Assembly (NCBI GenBank): GCA_947565305.1
Contig: CANOFO010000006.1
Location: 1 to 54,254 of the forward strand
Direction: 5' to 3'
Length of the DNA stretch: 54,254 bases
Source: an uncultured Lachnospiraceae bacterium
Lineage (GTDB): Bacteria; Bacillota; Clostridia; Lachnospirales; Lachnospiraceae
Position 1 is the first letter of the stretch. The number at the start of each line of letters is the position of its first letter. The notes below the pieces were generated by a model. It was not told the origin of the DNA. It did no database searches and worked only from the letters and a program-made list of their open reading frames with translations. The position numbers were made by a program, and so were the translations under genes. Below are positions 27,032-35,572 of this stretch, in pieces.

Positions 27032-27843
27032 TACTGTCTCATATCCATCTGGACTGACTGGAAATTTGTCTTAAACATCGTACCGCTGTTGCCGTATAAG
27101 CCTTTTCCCCGGAAACCGCCGGAAATTTGCTTAACAGTTCCTGCATCCAGCTCGGCTGCATCGCTCTTCCCTTCAAACATAAAGCTCTGCACTCGCTGCG
27201 TGTAGCGGGTCTTTTGCTCAACCGCTTCCCGCTGCTCTTTCTTAAGCCCTTCCACATCTGCACCTCTGGCTGCATCCTGGTTAATCTCTGCTTCCCGGAT
27301 TCTGATGTTCCCTTCTGCCTGTGCAGCAACATTTGTTACTATACGGACTTGCCTGGCCATGGATGCTGTAGACATGCTCTTCTGCATAACACCCGGCAAC
27401 GCTTCCCGATTGTCTTCCCCGGCTTCTTGGATAGCTGCTTTTCTGTCATTGTCCGAGCCAGTCATGTTATCCTGCTGCCGATTATCTGTCTCCTGTGCGG
27501 ACTGGGTTTTCTGCTGCTCCTTAACGGTATCCCGGGCTGCGCTTTCCTTCTGCTGCCTGTCAGCTTCCTCAGCCTTCTGGGCTTCCTGCTGCTTTTTCTT
27601 CTCTTCCGCCTGCCGCTGCCGCAGTTCGCGCTTCAAATCACTGATTTCCTGCTGGATTTTCTGCCTTATATCTGCCTTTTCCTCTGCAGACATTTCCATA
27701 TCAGAAGAAAGTTCCTGCCTACGCTTCTGAGCATTCATAATCCTGCCCTGGATTTCCTTGCTGACAATATCCACTGCCACCTCTGGCTGCTTCTTCACCG
27801 TCTGCACATGATTCCCCATTGCATTCACATTGCTAACCTGCAT
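27031..27843 (-). CDS. Coiled-coil protein of unknown function with a sigma-28-like promoter
   Basis: A 270-residue hydrophilic protein without signal peptide or membrane helix. Residues about 30-120 form a long charged coiled coil (EKADIRQKIQQEISDLKREL, then Lys/Gln/Glu-rich repeats), a low-complexity middle, and a Gly/Met-rich end with FRGKGLYGNSGTMFKTNF. I do not recognise the family. Two adjacent ATG codons follow GGAGG; the second has the better spacing. The upstream promoter resembles that of flagellar late genes, so it may belong to the same regulon as the cluster at 13.2-15.5 kb. No flagellar structural gene is nearby. Confidence 0.72.
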   Translation of the reverse strand: MQVSNVNAMGNHVQTVKKQPEVAVDIVSKEIQGRIMNAQKRRQELSSDMEMSAEEKADIRQKIQQEISDLKRELRQRQAEEKKKQQEAQKAEEADRQQKESAARDTVKEQQKTQSAQETDNRQQDNMTGSDNDRKAAIQEAGEDNREALPGVMQKSMSTASMARQVRIVTNVAAQAEGNIRIREAEINQDAARGADVEGLKKEQREAVEQKTRYTQRVQSFMFEGKSDAAELDAGTVKQISGGFRGKGLYGNSGTMFKTNFQSVQMDMRQ

Positions 27844-27912
27844 CATAACCTCCGTCCCCCCTTTCCTTCACTTATGTAATATATGAAAATTGAAAAGCAT
27901 CTTTATCTTATT

Positions 27913-27939
27913 ATATCGGATAATAATCATCAGGAATTA
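27913..27939 (-). promoter_or_regulatory. Sigma-28 (SigD/FliA)-like promoter of the coiled-coil gene
   Basis: On the minus strand TAAT (27936-27939), 15 bp, TCCGATAT (27913-27920), against the consensus TAAA-N15-GCCGATAT: two mismatches in twelve and exact spacing. The -35 overlaps the stop codon of the EAL gene. Confidence 0.6.
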
Positions 27940-29832
27940 ATTGCCTGCGGAAATAAATTCTAAAAACTGCTGCTCACAGAGAGGTTTGGAAAAATAGTAA
28001 CCCTGAATGTAACTGATTCCAAGCTCCTCCATCGTCTCATACTGCTCTTTGGTCTCTATCCCCTCAGATACAATCTCCAAATCCATGCCATGTACCATAT
28101 GCATGGCTGCATCCATGACATATTTCGCCTTACCATTTTCAAAATAAGCATTTATCATATCCTTGTCAAATTTGACGATGTCCACCGGCATATCCACAAT
28201 ATAATTAAGGTTTGACTGCCCCGTGCCAAAATCATCCAAAGAAAATTTAACCCCATAGTCCATCAGGCTTTTCATATTCCCCAACAAAATCCTCTTGGCT
28301 TCCAAAGACGCCGACTCCGTAATTTCCAGATTTATAAAATCGGACGGCACCTGATATTCCTCCATAATCCTGATATAGTCTTCTGCCAACTGCTCGTAAG
28401 AGCACTGTACTACCGATAGATTAATCTCTATGTAATGCAGCCCATACTGCTTGATATCATGCTCTTTCACAAAACGGCAGACTTTCTCAAACACCATCTC
28501 TCCCAGTTTTAAAATCATGCCATTCTGCTCAGCAACATCAATAAAAACTCCCGGCGGCACAATTTCCCCTTCTGCATCGCGAATCCGCACCAACGCTTCC
28601 GCAGAAGTAAAACGCTGCTCCTTGGTAGAAAAAATAGGCTGGTAAAATACCTCCACCCAGTCTTTCTCCATAGCTTCCAGAATCATCTGCTCTGTACGTT
28701 TCTTTTTATACATCACATCGGCTTTCTCTTTGTCTACCTGAAAGAAAGGATTCTCCAAAAACTCTTTGCTGTTGTGCCTGATATCCCGAATCAAATAAAG
28801 CATATCCTCCACATTGGTCAATATCCTGGCATCCGGAATGTATATCCAGCTGGGGCGGATATGGATGCGTCTGTTTTCTCCCCAGCCTTCCTCAAACCGG
28901 GCAAACAATGTCTGCAGCCCTTTCTCTGCCTTGGTGCGGTCCTTAAATACCAGCAAAACCTCATCCTCGGCATTTTTAAAGACAATTGTGTCTGAAAGAC
29001 CCAAGAAGTATTCCACGATTTCCATTTTAACCGTTTCCGTCTTCCCTGCTGCCACATTTTTCTGGAATGAACGCTTAAATGTAACCGCCAGCACGGAAAA
29101 ATCCCTATCCTCGCTATAAAGCTGCCGGATATACTGAACAAGCGCGCTATGGTTAAACAACCCCGACTGCCTGTCCAGATTTGTCTCGGGATTTTCTAAT
29201 TTAAGATAGAGCACCACCATGCCTATGGAACAGGCGTACCCAAGCACCAGCATTCCATCATAGCAGTACTGCAGCATAGCCGCACACACCCAGATGACCA
29301 TCCACGTCAGCACTGCCTCACGCCGCCTGGGGTTAATTTTGTTCTTCTCCTTCTTCATCAGGAAGAAATTCACGACAAGAAATCCAATCGCAACCCAAAA
29401 TGCCACCAGGTTGCTGGGACCGTAAGTAACTAAAAAAGTCGTCCCATCCTCGTCAAACTGATAATAGATGGGCAAAACGTAGACAAGGACAGCATCTATT
29501 AGAGCAATCAGTTCATATCTGCGGACCGCTTTCCTGTATTCTGCCTTACTAACATAAATGTCCACACAGATATAGAGCAGGCTGCAGAGCGCCACGCCCA
29601 CCAGCGTAATAAGATAACTTTTACAGACAAAGTCAACAAACCAACCTGGCAGCCAGTCTCTCTGATAGATTACAACCACTGAAAACACATCCAGGACAAT
29701 ACAGAACAGATTGAGACAAAAGGCACGTAAAAATGCCTTTTCCGTATTCATTGATATTCTTTTCTGCCTCATATAAAAAAACAACAGAACCATCATCAAA
29801 ACGATTCCACAACATTGTATCTGTATATGCAT
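27937..29832 (-). CDS. Membrane-bound EAL phosphodiesterase with degenerate GGDEF domain
   Basis: A 631-residue protein. About six to seven N-terminal transmembrane helices (residues 1-215) form a sensor, followed by a GGDEF-fold domain whose signature is replaced by AEDEV, so it is not a cyclase, and a full EAL domain: SAEALVRIRD, NLEITESAS, SLDDFGTGQSNLNYI, KFDKDMI and VSEGIETKEQ are present, giving a likely active c-di-GMP phosphodiesterase. The ATG at 29832 has GGGGGAAG upstream; the ATG twelve codons earlier has none. With the HD-GYP protein it suggests active c-di-GMP turnover. Confidence 0.9.
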   Translation of the reverse strand: MHIQIQCCGIVLMMVLLFFYMRQKRISMNTEKAFLRAFCLNLFCIVLDVFSVVVIYQRDWLPGWFVDFVCKSYLITLVGVALCSLLYICVDIYVSKAEYRKAVRRYELIALIDAVLVYVLPIYYQFDEDGTTFLVTYGPSNLVAFWVAIGFLVVNFFLMKKEKNKINPRRREAVLTWMVIWVCAAMLQYCYDGMLVLGYACSIGMVVLYLKLENPETNLDRQSGLFNHSALVQYIRQLYSEDRDFSVLAVTFKRSFQKNVAAGKTETVKMEIVEYFLGLSDTIVFKNAEDEVLLVFKDRTKAEKGLQTLFARFEEGWGENRRIHIRPSWIYIPDARILTNVEDMLYLIRDIRHNSKEFLENPFFQVDKEKADVMYKKKRTEQMILEAMEKDWVEVFYQPIFSTKEQRFTSAEALVRIRDAEGEIVPPGVFIDVAEQNGMILKLGEMVFEKVCRFVKEHDIKQYGLHYIEINLSVVQCSYEQLAEDYIRIMEEYQVPSDFINLEITESASLEAKRILLGNMKSLMDYGVKFSLDDFGTGQSNLNYIVDMPVDIVKFDKDMINAYFENGKAKYVMDAAMHMVHGMDLEIVSEGIETKEQYETMEELGISYIQGYYFSKPLCEQQFLEFISAGN

Positions 29833-29976
29833 ATTGACTTCCCCCGATTCGCTGGGTCTATATGTCATATTATACTATAGCATCCACGATTTTACAATAT
29901 TATTGCGTTTTTTGAGTTTTGTGTTTTCCCCATTCTGAAATTTTATAGTGCCAAAAGATTTACATAACTTTGTGAT

Positions 29977-30005
29977 GTAAACACTTTTCTGTGCAAAGTG
30001 TTTAC
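29977..30005. promoter_or_regulatory. Perfect 11-bp inverted repeat, likely operator
   Basis: GTAAACACTTT (29977-29987), seven bases, AAAGTGTTTAC (29995-30005). It lies directly upstream of the glycosylase promoter and in the divergent space with the EAL gene. No T run follows, so it is not a terminator. Confidence 0.6.
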
Positions 30006-30061
30006 ACTGGAAATCCGCGCAATCCTGTTCTATAATAGTACAAAAGCGAAAGGAGCAGATT

Positions 30062-30583
30062 ATGTCAGATTACCAACACCTTACCCACGAATTTGCACCC
30101 GTGTTCAGCAAGGATTCCAGGGTTCTTATTTTGGGGAGCTTCCCCTCCGTCAAATCCCGCGAGCAGCAATTTTACTATGGGCATCCCCAGAACCGTTTCT
30201 GGAAAGTCCTTTCCCATATTACAAACGAATCGATTCCCACAACCATCGAGGAGAAAAAACAACTCCTGCTGAATCATGGCATCGCTCTCTGGGACGTCAT
30301 CCAGAGCTGTGAAATCATCGGTTCTTCCGACAGCAGTATCCGCAATGTAATTCCTGCCGATATCCCCAGGCTGCTGCAGCATTGCTCCATTACTGCCATT
30401 TTCGGAAACGGCAGCAAAGCCTGTGAGTTATTTGAGAAATATTCCGCTCCGGCGCTCAAAGATTTTTCGGATATATGCCAAATACAAAAACTGCCGAGCA
30501 CCAGTCCTGCCAACGCCGCCTGGAAACTGCAGCGTCTGTGCGATTATTGGCAAGATAAATTATCTCCTCATATAACAATTTGA
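30062..30583 (+). CDS. DNA-deoxyinosine/uracil DNA glycosylase (UDG family 6-like)
   Basis: A 173-residue base-excision repair enzyme that should remove hypoxanthine (and perhaps uracil) from DNA. Motif A is RVLILGSFPSVKSREQQFYYGHPQNRFW, shortened here to its core GSFPSVKSRE and GHPQNRFW; the C-terminal motif is QKLPSTSPANAAW. The usual HDG-family form is of this size. A promoter with -10 TATAAT at about 30032-30037 and the inverted repeat just upstream lie before it. Its 3' end overlaps the end of the convergent cohesin gene by 24 bp. Confidence 0.87.
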   Translation: MSDYQHLTHEFAPVFSKDSRVLILGSFPSVKSREQQFYYGHPQNRFWKVLSHITNESIPTTIEEKKQLLLNHGIALWDVIQSCEIIGSSDSSIRNVIPADIPRLLQHCSITAIFGNGSKACELFEKYSAPALKDFSDICQIQKLPSTSPANAAWKLQRLCDYWQDKLSPHITI

Positions 30584-31300
30584 CAGTTTGCTGTAAATCT
30601 GCCTTGCCATCACCAGCACCGACAGCAGGCAGAGCAAGCCAAGACCTGCAGCATTGGCATTGTCTCCAGTACGGACTGCATTTCCGTTCTGTCCTGCCGC
30701 CCCTGCAACGGCAAAACTTGGTCTCAGACGGTCAATTATCCATTCTGGCTTCACCGCCAGCTTCTCCTCCTGGGAATACAGTTCCGCAATCTCTGTCTCC
30801 ACAGCAATTTCTTTGCCGCTTGCCGCATCTTTGGCTTCCCAGGTTACGGTAAGCATTGTCCCCTCCTGCGTACGCTTATTTTCATCCGCCCAGGCAAGGG
30901 ACAGGGCGCTTTGCCCATGTTCCGATAAGCCCATATTGACATCTTCCAGATTCCAGAGGTTTCCTGCCTTTGCCCCTGTCAGGCTAAGCAAATCCTGTGG
31001 ATAGTGAACGATAATCCTGCCGCTGCTGACCTGGCTGTCCTTTTTGATATTGACGGTCAGCGTCACCTTCCTGTCCTGGACCGCAATCTGCGTGGTGACG
31101 AAATCTTGTGCCGCAGATTTAGCTGTATTCTCCTTATCTGCCGGATTTACCGCAACTGCCAATGGTCCAGAAATGTTTTCAGTCTGGGCCGCAACTTTCA
31201 GGGGACACAGAATCCCCGCCAGAATGGTTGCCAGCAGAACAGGACCCAAACAACCATATATACGCCTTCTTGCATTTTTATTAATTGCAGATTTAATCAT
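30560..31300 (-). CDS. Surface-anchored single-cohesin protein
   Basis: A 246-residue exported protein: signal peptide about residues 1-38 (basic start, then LLATILAGILCPL), a cohesin-like domain about 70-195, and a C-terminal TGDNANAAG segment followed by a hydrophobic helix and a basic tail, like the TGD-type wall/membrane anchors of Clostridia. Cohesin signs are KVTLTVNIKKDSQVSSGRI, SALSLAWADENKRTQEGTML and ETEIAELYSQEEKLAV, which match the beta-strand pattern of that family. The ATG overlaps the stop of the S8 protease gene, which carries a dockerin, so the two most likely bind each other on the cell surface. Confidence 0.8.
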   Translation of the reverse strand: MIKSAINKNARRRIYGCLGPVLLATILAGILCPLKVAAQTENISGPLAVAVNPADKENTAKSAAQDFVTTQIAVQDRKVTLTVNIKKDSQVSSGRIIVHYPQDLLSLTGAKAGNLWNLEDVNMGLSEHGQSALSLAWADENKRTQEGTMLTVTWEAKDAASGKEIAVETEIAELYSQEEKLAVKPEWIIDRLRPSFAVAGAAGQNGNAVRTGDNANAAGLGLLCLLSVLVMARQIYSKLSNCYMRR

Positions 31301-34300
31301 TTTCCTTTTTCCTCCACTGACAATCCACTCCCACTCTGTTCCACCTGGTAGGAAACGGTATTTCCGGCATAATCCACTAACTTCAGGGTAAACGGCTTTT
31401 GCGGGTCTTCTATGGTAAGCTGCGCAGAAACCCCGGGCTTCTGCTGATTTACGCCATAAGCTTTCAGCAGCGTCTGTTTGTCTTTGTCATATACCTTGAC
31501 TGCTGCCGTAAAGCGGTTATCTTGAAACGTCAGGCGGATTTTGCCTGCTCCGGCAGCCTTCATATCCAGCAGTTCAGGCTTAGTATTATCAATCATCAGG
31601 GGTACGCTGAAGGTTGCGCCCTCTGCTGCTTTCTTCGGTTTATCCCGGTAATACTCCGGCAGCGCCTGCACTTCAATACGCACCTGGGTTCCCTCTGGCA
31701 AGGGTTTCCCCTGTTTATCCAGCCCCTGCCAGTCGAGCACGGAAACATATTCTTTGTTAATCCATGCACATTCTCTGGAATCGTAGTACGCTCCTGCATA
31801 ATTTCCCTCCTGATACTGATAATAAATCTCCCCGGTCTTATCATTGACAACGCTGGTCCTGACAACCGCAGCATTACGGATTAAGGAATAGCTGATACCG
31901 CTGATACGGTCTCCAGAATTTGTGGAAAATGCATTGCGCTCCGGCAGGTATTCCTTATCCCCACCTTGCAGATACATATTGGAACTATAACAGAATTCAC
32001 GGTCCTCCTCTGCCATATAGTATTTCAGGTAATTGGTAAATTCCACGCCGGAATAAGTCCTCTCTGTTTTACCGCCATTGGCAAACTGCAGATAATCAAA
32101 CGGCTCAAACATAGAAGATTCCGTCCAGTTTCCGTAAAAGGCAAGCATGGGAATGGAAAGTTCCACCGCTCCTTTCAAATAAATAAAACCGTCAATATAC
32201 ATGCCATGCGCAAAATTCTTGTCAAGATAGGCTTTATCCGCCTGAGATAATGTCACTTTTACCGATACCTGCGTTTCCTCCTTTACCTGCAGAACCTTCT
32301 CCCCAAAGCCTGACGCGGGATTGTTAAGTTCCCTCAGAAATCCATACACATCTGCCGTATCAATTACACCATCCTTATGGAAATCAAATTTATCCAGGTT
32401 CTGCTCCACCCGCTCGAAAGAAACAGACCGATTTACATGGCGCAGCAATTCCCGCGCATCTTCCTTGTTTACCTTCCCATCTCCATTTAAATCATACATT
32501 AATATATAGTTCCGAGAGGAAAACGTCACCTTGGGCTGCAGTTTATGGGAACTTCCTGCCACCCATTTCTCGCTCAGCAACTCTTCTGTCAACACAGAAC
32601 TGTCGAGAGTATAGTACTGGTCTTCCTCAGAGATATTACAAACCCGAAAAGAAAACTCATATACGCCCTCCCTCTTTGGGTCGTCCCCCAGTTCCGCTTT
32701 TACCTTGCCGTCATTGCTCTTTTTTCCACCTACAAGCAGGTACGTCGGCGTTGTGGTTGCCCGATGCACATTAGCAAGACCGCTGCCCTGTTTCCTGGGG
32801 GAGTACTCCTCCTTATCTTTCTCCCTTAGCGGAACTGCCGTACCCATCAACAGGGACTGTATCAGCGCCCGCCGGCTGAGCCCGGTCTTTTCCTCCAGCC
32901 CATTTCGCTGTACATACTCTGATACCAGGGCACTCATCCCGGCAATGCCAGGCGTTGCCATGGAGGTACCGCTCATGCTCCCATACTCACCGCCATCCAA
33001 AGGCGCATATATGCTCTCTCCCGGAGCCGTAATCTCCGGTTTCAGGGAAAGGTCTCCAGGCACTCCCCACGATGAAAACTCACTCATACGATAGCCCTCT
33101 GCCCTCTTGCTGTTTTCCACAGGCTCTGACAGTATGCACATTGTGCCTTCCTTGCCCTCTGCCTGCAAAGACCAACTGTCCTCCCAGCCAATCATGGCAC
33201 AGGGAATCACCGCCGAAGAGCCTGAGAGGTCCATCTTGATATAGCCATCCGCATCATTATAAATGAACAGCGCAGCTGCCCCCGCCCTCTGGGCGTTTTC
33301 GTGCTTCTCGGCATAGGAAATGATTCCTCTGCTGACAAAAACAACTTTTCCGTTCACATCTATATTGGCATAATCCTTCTCTTCCCCAAAAGACTCCAGA
33401 AAGACATATTCATATTCCGTCCCTTTCCCCTCGGTATCCAGCGTTGCCATGGACGGGATATTTGCCGCTCCCACCGCATCTCTGTAGAAATATGTGCGTT
33501 TTCCCACGCAAAACCCACTGCCTGTATAACCTGCATTGACCGCACTCGCCACAGTCAGTGCATTGGTATAGGAACCGGGATTGCCCACCATATTCATATT
33601 GACATCCTCGGCGCGGTTATGCCCCCGGCTGCTGGCATCTGCCCAGGCGCCATTATTTCCAGCAGAAACGCTTACCACCATATCACTTTTCAGGAGGTCA
33701 GAGAAAATCTTATTTACATATTCTTCCCCTGAAAAGGCTGCACTTTCCCCAGGACTTAAGGTGCCAAGGCTTAAATTCACCACATCCGCCTCTAAAAGCA
33801 GCGCATCTTCCACCGCTGCCATATAATCATCAAGATAAGCCTCATCGCCGTCAGCAAATACTTTCATCACCAGAAGCTGGGCGTCTTTGGCAAAACCTGC
33901 CACCCCTTCCTTCTGCTCTTGAAACGTTCCATCTCCTGCCGGCACATATTGGTTTGCCGCTGCGATGCCCGCCACATGGGTTCCATGGTCCCCACCCTCA
34001 TGGGATACATCCAGATTATTTCCAGAATAATTAAATGCAAATGCAATTTTCTCATTTATATATAGATTTCCAGGGCTTATATTTTTTCTCTTTCCTCCAG
34101 CTTTCAGTTTCCCAAAAACCTTGGCAATATCTTTCGCTCCCAGAAGTTCTTCCTCCGACACATCATGCCCTGTCTTCTTCTGCGTCATTTCCCTGCCATA
34201 GGCAAACGCTCCAGCATCAAATGAAGGATGGTCCACATCTATCCCGGTATCCACAATGGCAATCCTCTGTCCTGCCCCGGTATATCCGCTGTCCCAGGTC

Positions 34301-35040
34301 TCATAGCTTCCCACCATCTCCCCCGCAGTCAGGGTATTGGGCACTGCCGTTTGCTGAAGGCTGCAGCTGGGAACCAGATATACGTCCTTGACGCCCTCCA
34401 CCTCTTTAATCTTATCAATGTCTTTATACTTTACCTCGGCAGAAAAAGCGTTTGCCACCACGCTATATTGATAACGAACCTGTATCTGGTCCTGCCTGAC
34501 CGCGCGCTGTATATCCTCCAGCACATACTCCTGCCGTGCCTCAAGCTCTTCAGAAAAATCCTGCGTCTGCATATCCCAGCTGAATTCCTGCACGGAATAG
34601 TCCTCCTCCAGCGCATTCCCGCTGAATTCCTGCGCGGAAAGCCCCTCCTCCAACGCAGACTCACCCTCCAGCACAATAAATACCCGCACCTCCCCGGACT
34701 TACCGTCTATGCTTTCCCTCGTTTGAGGCAGTGCCTTTGCCTCTATGCCCGCCTTATCATCTTCTTGTTCCTCTGTCCACCGCAGCTTTCCATCCCCAGC
34801 GGAAACCTTCTCTTCACTTATCTGAAGCTGTTCTCCCTTCTCCAGCTCTTCGCTCACCCAAAGCTGTCCTCCCTTCTCCAGCTCTTCGCTCACCCAAAGC
34901 TGTCCTCCTTGATTCTGCTCTTCGCTTACCCAAAGCCTTTCCTCTCTTTTCTGGGCGCTCGCGCTGCCCGACAATGATAACGCCAGGCAAAATACTAAAA
35001 ACAGCGACAGTAACCTGCCGCCTCGCTTTCTCTTCTTCAT
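31297..35040 (-). CDS. Secreted S8 (subtilisin) protease with PA insert and dockerin
   Basis: A 1247-residue exported serine protease. Signal peptide 1-29; three 12-residue tandem repeats (LWVSEELEKGGQ type) at about 36-72; an I9-like propeptide region to about 235; peptidase domain with Asp264 (IVDTGIDVDHP), His352 (DHGTHVAGIAA) and Ser692 (SGTSMATPGIAG); a PA-type insert about 530-640; a dockerin at 848-905 with two Ca-binding loops (DLNGDGKVNKED, DFHKDGVIDTAD) followed by Fn3/Ig-like C-terminal domains. Such enzymes degrade extracellular proteins. Its stop overlaps the cohesin start and its own start overlaps the Nudix stop, which indicates strict coupling. Confidence 0.92.
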   Translation of the reverse strand: MKKRKRGGRLLSLFLVFCLALSLSGSASAQKREERLWVSEEQNQGGQLWVSEELEKGGQLWVSEELEKGEQLQISEEKVSAGDGKLRWTEEQEDDKAGIEAKALPQTRESIDGKSGEVRVFIVLEGESALEEGLSAQEFSGNALEEDYSVQEFSWDMQTQDFSEELEARQEYVLEDIQRAVRQDQIQVRYQYSVVANAFSAEVKYKDIDKIKEVEGVKDVYLVPSCSLQQTAVPNTLTAGEMVGSYETWDSGYTGAGQRIAIVDTGIDVDHPSFDAGAFAYGREMTQKKTGHDVSEEELLGAKDIAKVFGKLKAGGKRKNISPGNLYINEKIAFAFNYSGNNLDVSHEGGDHGTHVAGIAAANQYVPAGDGTFQEQKEGVAGFAKDAQLLVMKVFADGDEAYLDDYMAAVEDALLLEADVVNLSLGTLSPGESAAFSGEEYVNKIFSDLLKSDMVVSVSAGNNGAWADASSRGHNRAEDVNMNMVGNPGSYTNALTVASAVNAGYTGSGFCVGKRTYFYRDAVGAANIPSMATLDTEGKGTEYEYVFLESFGEEKDYANIDVNGKVVFVSRGIISYAEKHENAQRAGAAALFIYNDADGYIKMDLSGSSAVIPCAMIGWEDSWSLQAEGKEGTMCILSEPVENSKRAEGYRMSEFSSWGVPGDLSLKPEITAPGESIYAPLDGGEYGSMSGTSMATPGIAGMSALVSEYVQRNGLEEKTGLSRRALIQSLLMGTAVPLREKDKEEYSPRKQGSGLANVHRATTTPTYLLVGGKKSNDGKVKAELGDDPKREGVYEFSFRVCNISEEDQYYTLDSSVLTEELLSEKWVAGSSHKLQPKVTFSSRNYILMYDLNGDGKVNKEDARELLRHVNRSVSFERVEQNLDKFDFHKDGVIDTADVYGFLRELNNPASGFGEKVLQVKEETQVSVKVTLSQADKAYLDKNFAHGMYIDGFIYLKGAVELSIPMLAFYGNWTESSMFEPFDYLQFANGGKTERTYSGVEFTNYLKYYMAEEDREFCYSSNMYLQGGDKEYLPERNAFSTNSGDRISGISYSLIRNAAVVRTSVVNDKTGEIYYQYQEGNYAGAYYDSRECAWINKEYVSVLDWQGLDKQGKPLPEGTQVRIEVQALPEYYRDKPKKAAEGATFSVPLMIDNTKPELLDMKAAGAGKIRLTFQDNRFTAAVKVYDKDKQTLLKAYGVNQQKPGVSAQLTIEDPQKPFTLKLVDYAGNTVSYQVEQSGSGLSVEEKGK
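34807..34935 (-). repeat. Tandem 36-bp coding repeats in the protease N-terminus
   Basis: Three and a half copies of a 36-bp unit encoding LWVSEELEKGGQ-like 12-mers lie between signal peptide and propeptide. The two best copies are almost identical at DNA level, so copy number may vary between strains. Confidence 0.75.
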
Positions 35041-35543
35041 AATATCCCTCTTCCTTGTGCACCTGGCAAATCCATAGGCTTCCCATTCAGCACCGCTTCT
35101 GTCAGTTCATCCCCATCATAGCTTAGTTTCAGGGAAAAGAAAGGCGCATCTTCCAGTAACAGCCGGAAAAAAATTTTGTCCCCCTCCCACAGGTTCAGGG
35201 ACATCAGGCGGTCCTTTTCTACCCATTCCAACGTCCCCTCGTCGCATTCCGTCAACATCCCCTCAAACTGGTCCGCCGTGTACAGGCACATGTATTCTGT
35301 CGGCCAGCCAAGGGCGGAAAATGTAACAATTCCGCGAAAGGAAAAACCGGTCAGCGTAAGGCCGGTTTCCTCCCTGACTTCCCGAAGGAGGCATTCTTCC
35401 GGGCTTTCTCCGGTTTCAAAATGCCCGCCGATTCCAATCCATTTATCTTTATTTACATCTTTTTCTTTTTTTACCCTGTGGAGCATCAGATATTTATTAT
35501 CCTTCTCAATATAGCACAAGGTAGTCAGTGGTGATTTCTCCAT
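35037..35543 (-). CDS. Nudix hydrolase (MutT-like, 8-oxo-dGTP diphosphatase type)
   Basis: A 168-residue enzyme with the Nudix box GGHFETGESPEECLLREVRE-ETGL near residues 38-62, fitting GX5EX7REUXEEXGU. Early residues TLCYIEKDNKYLMLHRVKK are the standard MutT opening. It likely hydrolyses oxidised or other nucleoside diphosphate derivatives; a thiamine-pathway substrate cannot be excluded given the neighbouring thi genes. ATG follows AGGAG. It overlaps the S8 protease start by four bases and lies 30 bp after the lipoprotein stop. Confidence 0.9.
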   Translation of the reverse strand: MEKSPLTTLCYIEKDNKYLMLHRVKKEKDVNKDKWIGIGGHFETGESPEECLLREVREETGLTLTGFSFRGIVTFSALGWPTEYMCLYTADQFEGMLTECDEGTLEWVEKDRLMSLNLWEGDKIFFRLLLEDAPFFSLKLSYDGDELTEAVLNGKPMDLPGAQGRGIL

Positions 35544-35572
35544 GTTTTCTCCTGCCGCAATACATTTCCCAA

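Noticed and set aside
27127-27879. 250-codon plus-strand open frame
   Set aside because: Antisense to the coiled-coil gene; Leu/Phe/Cys-rich translation without family motifs or ribosome binding site.
34228-34977. 249-codon plus-strand open frame with repeats near its end
   Set aside because: Antisense to the protease N-terminus; the repeats are the shadow of the 36-bp coding repeats.
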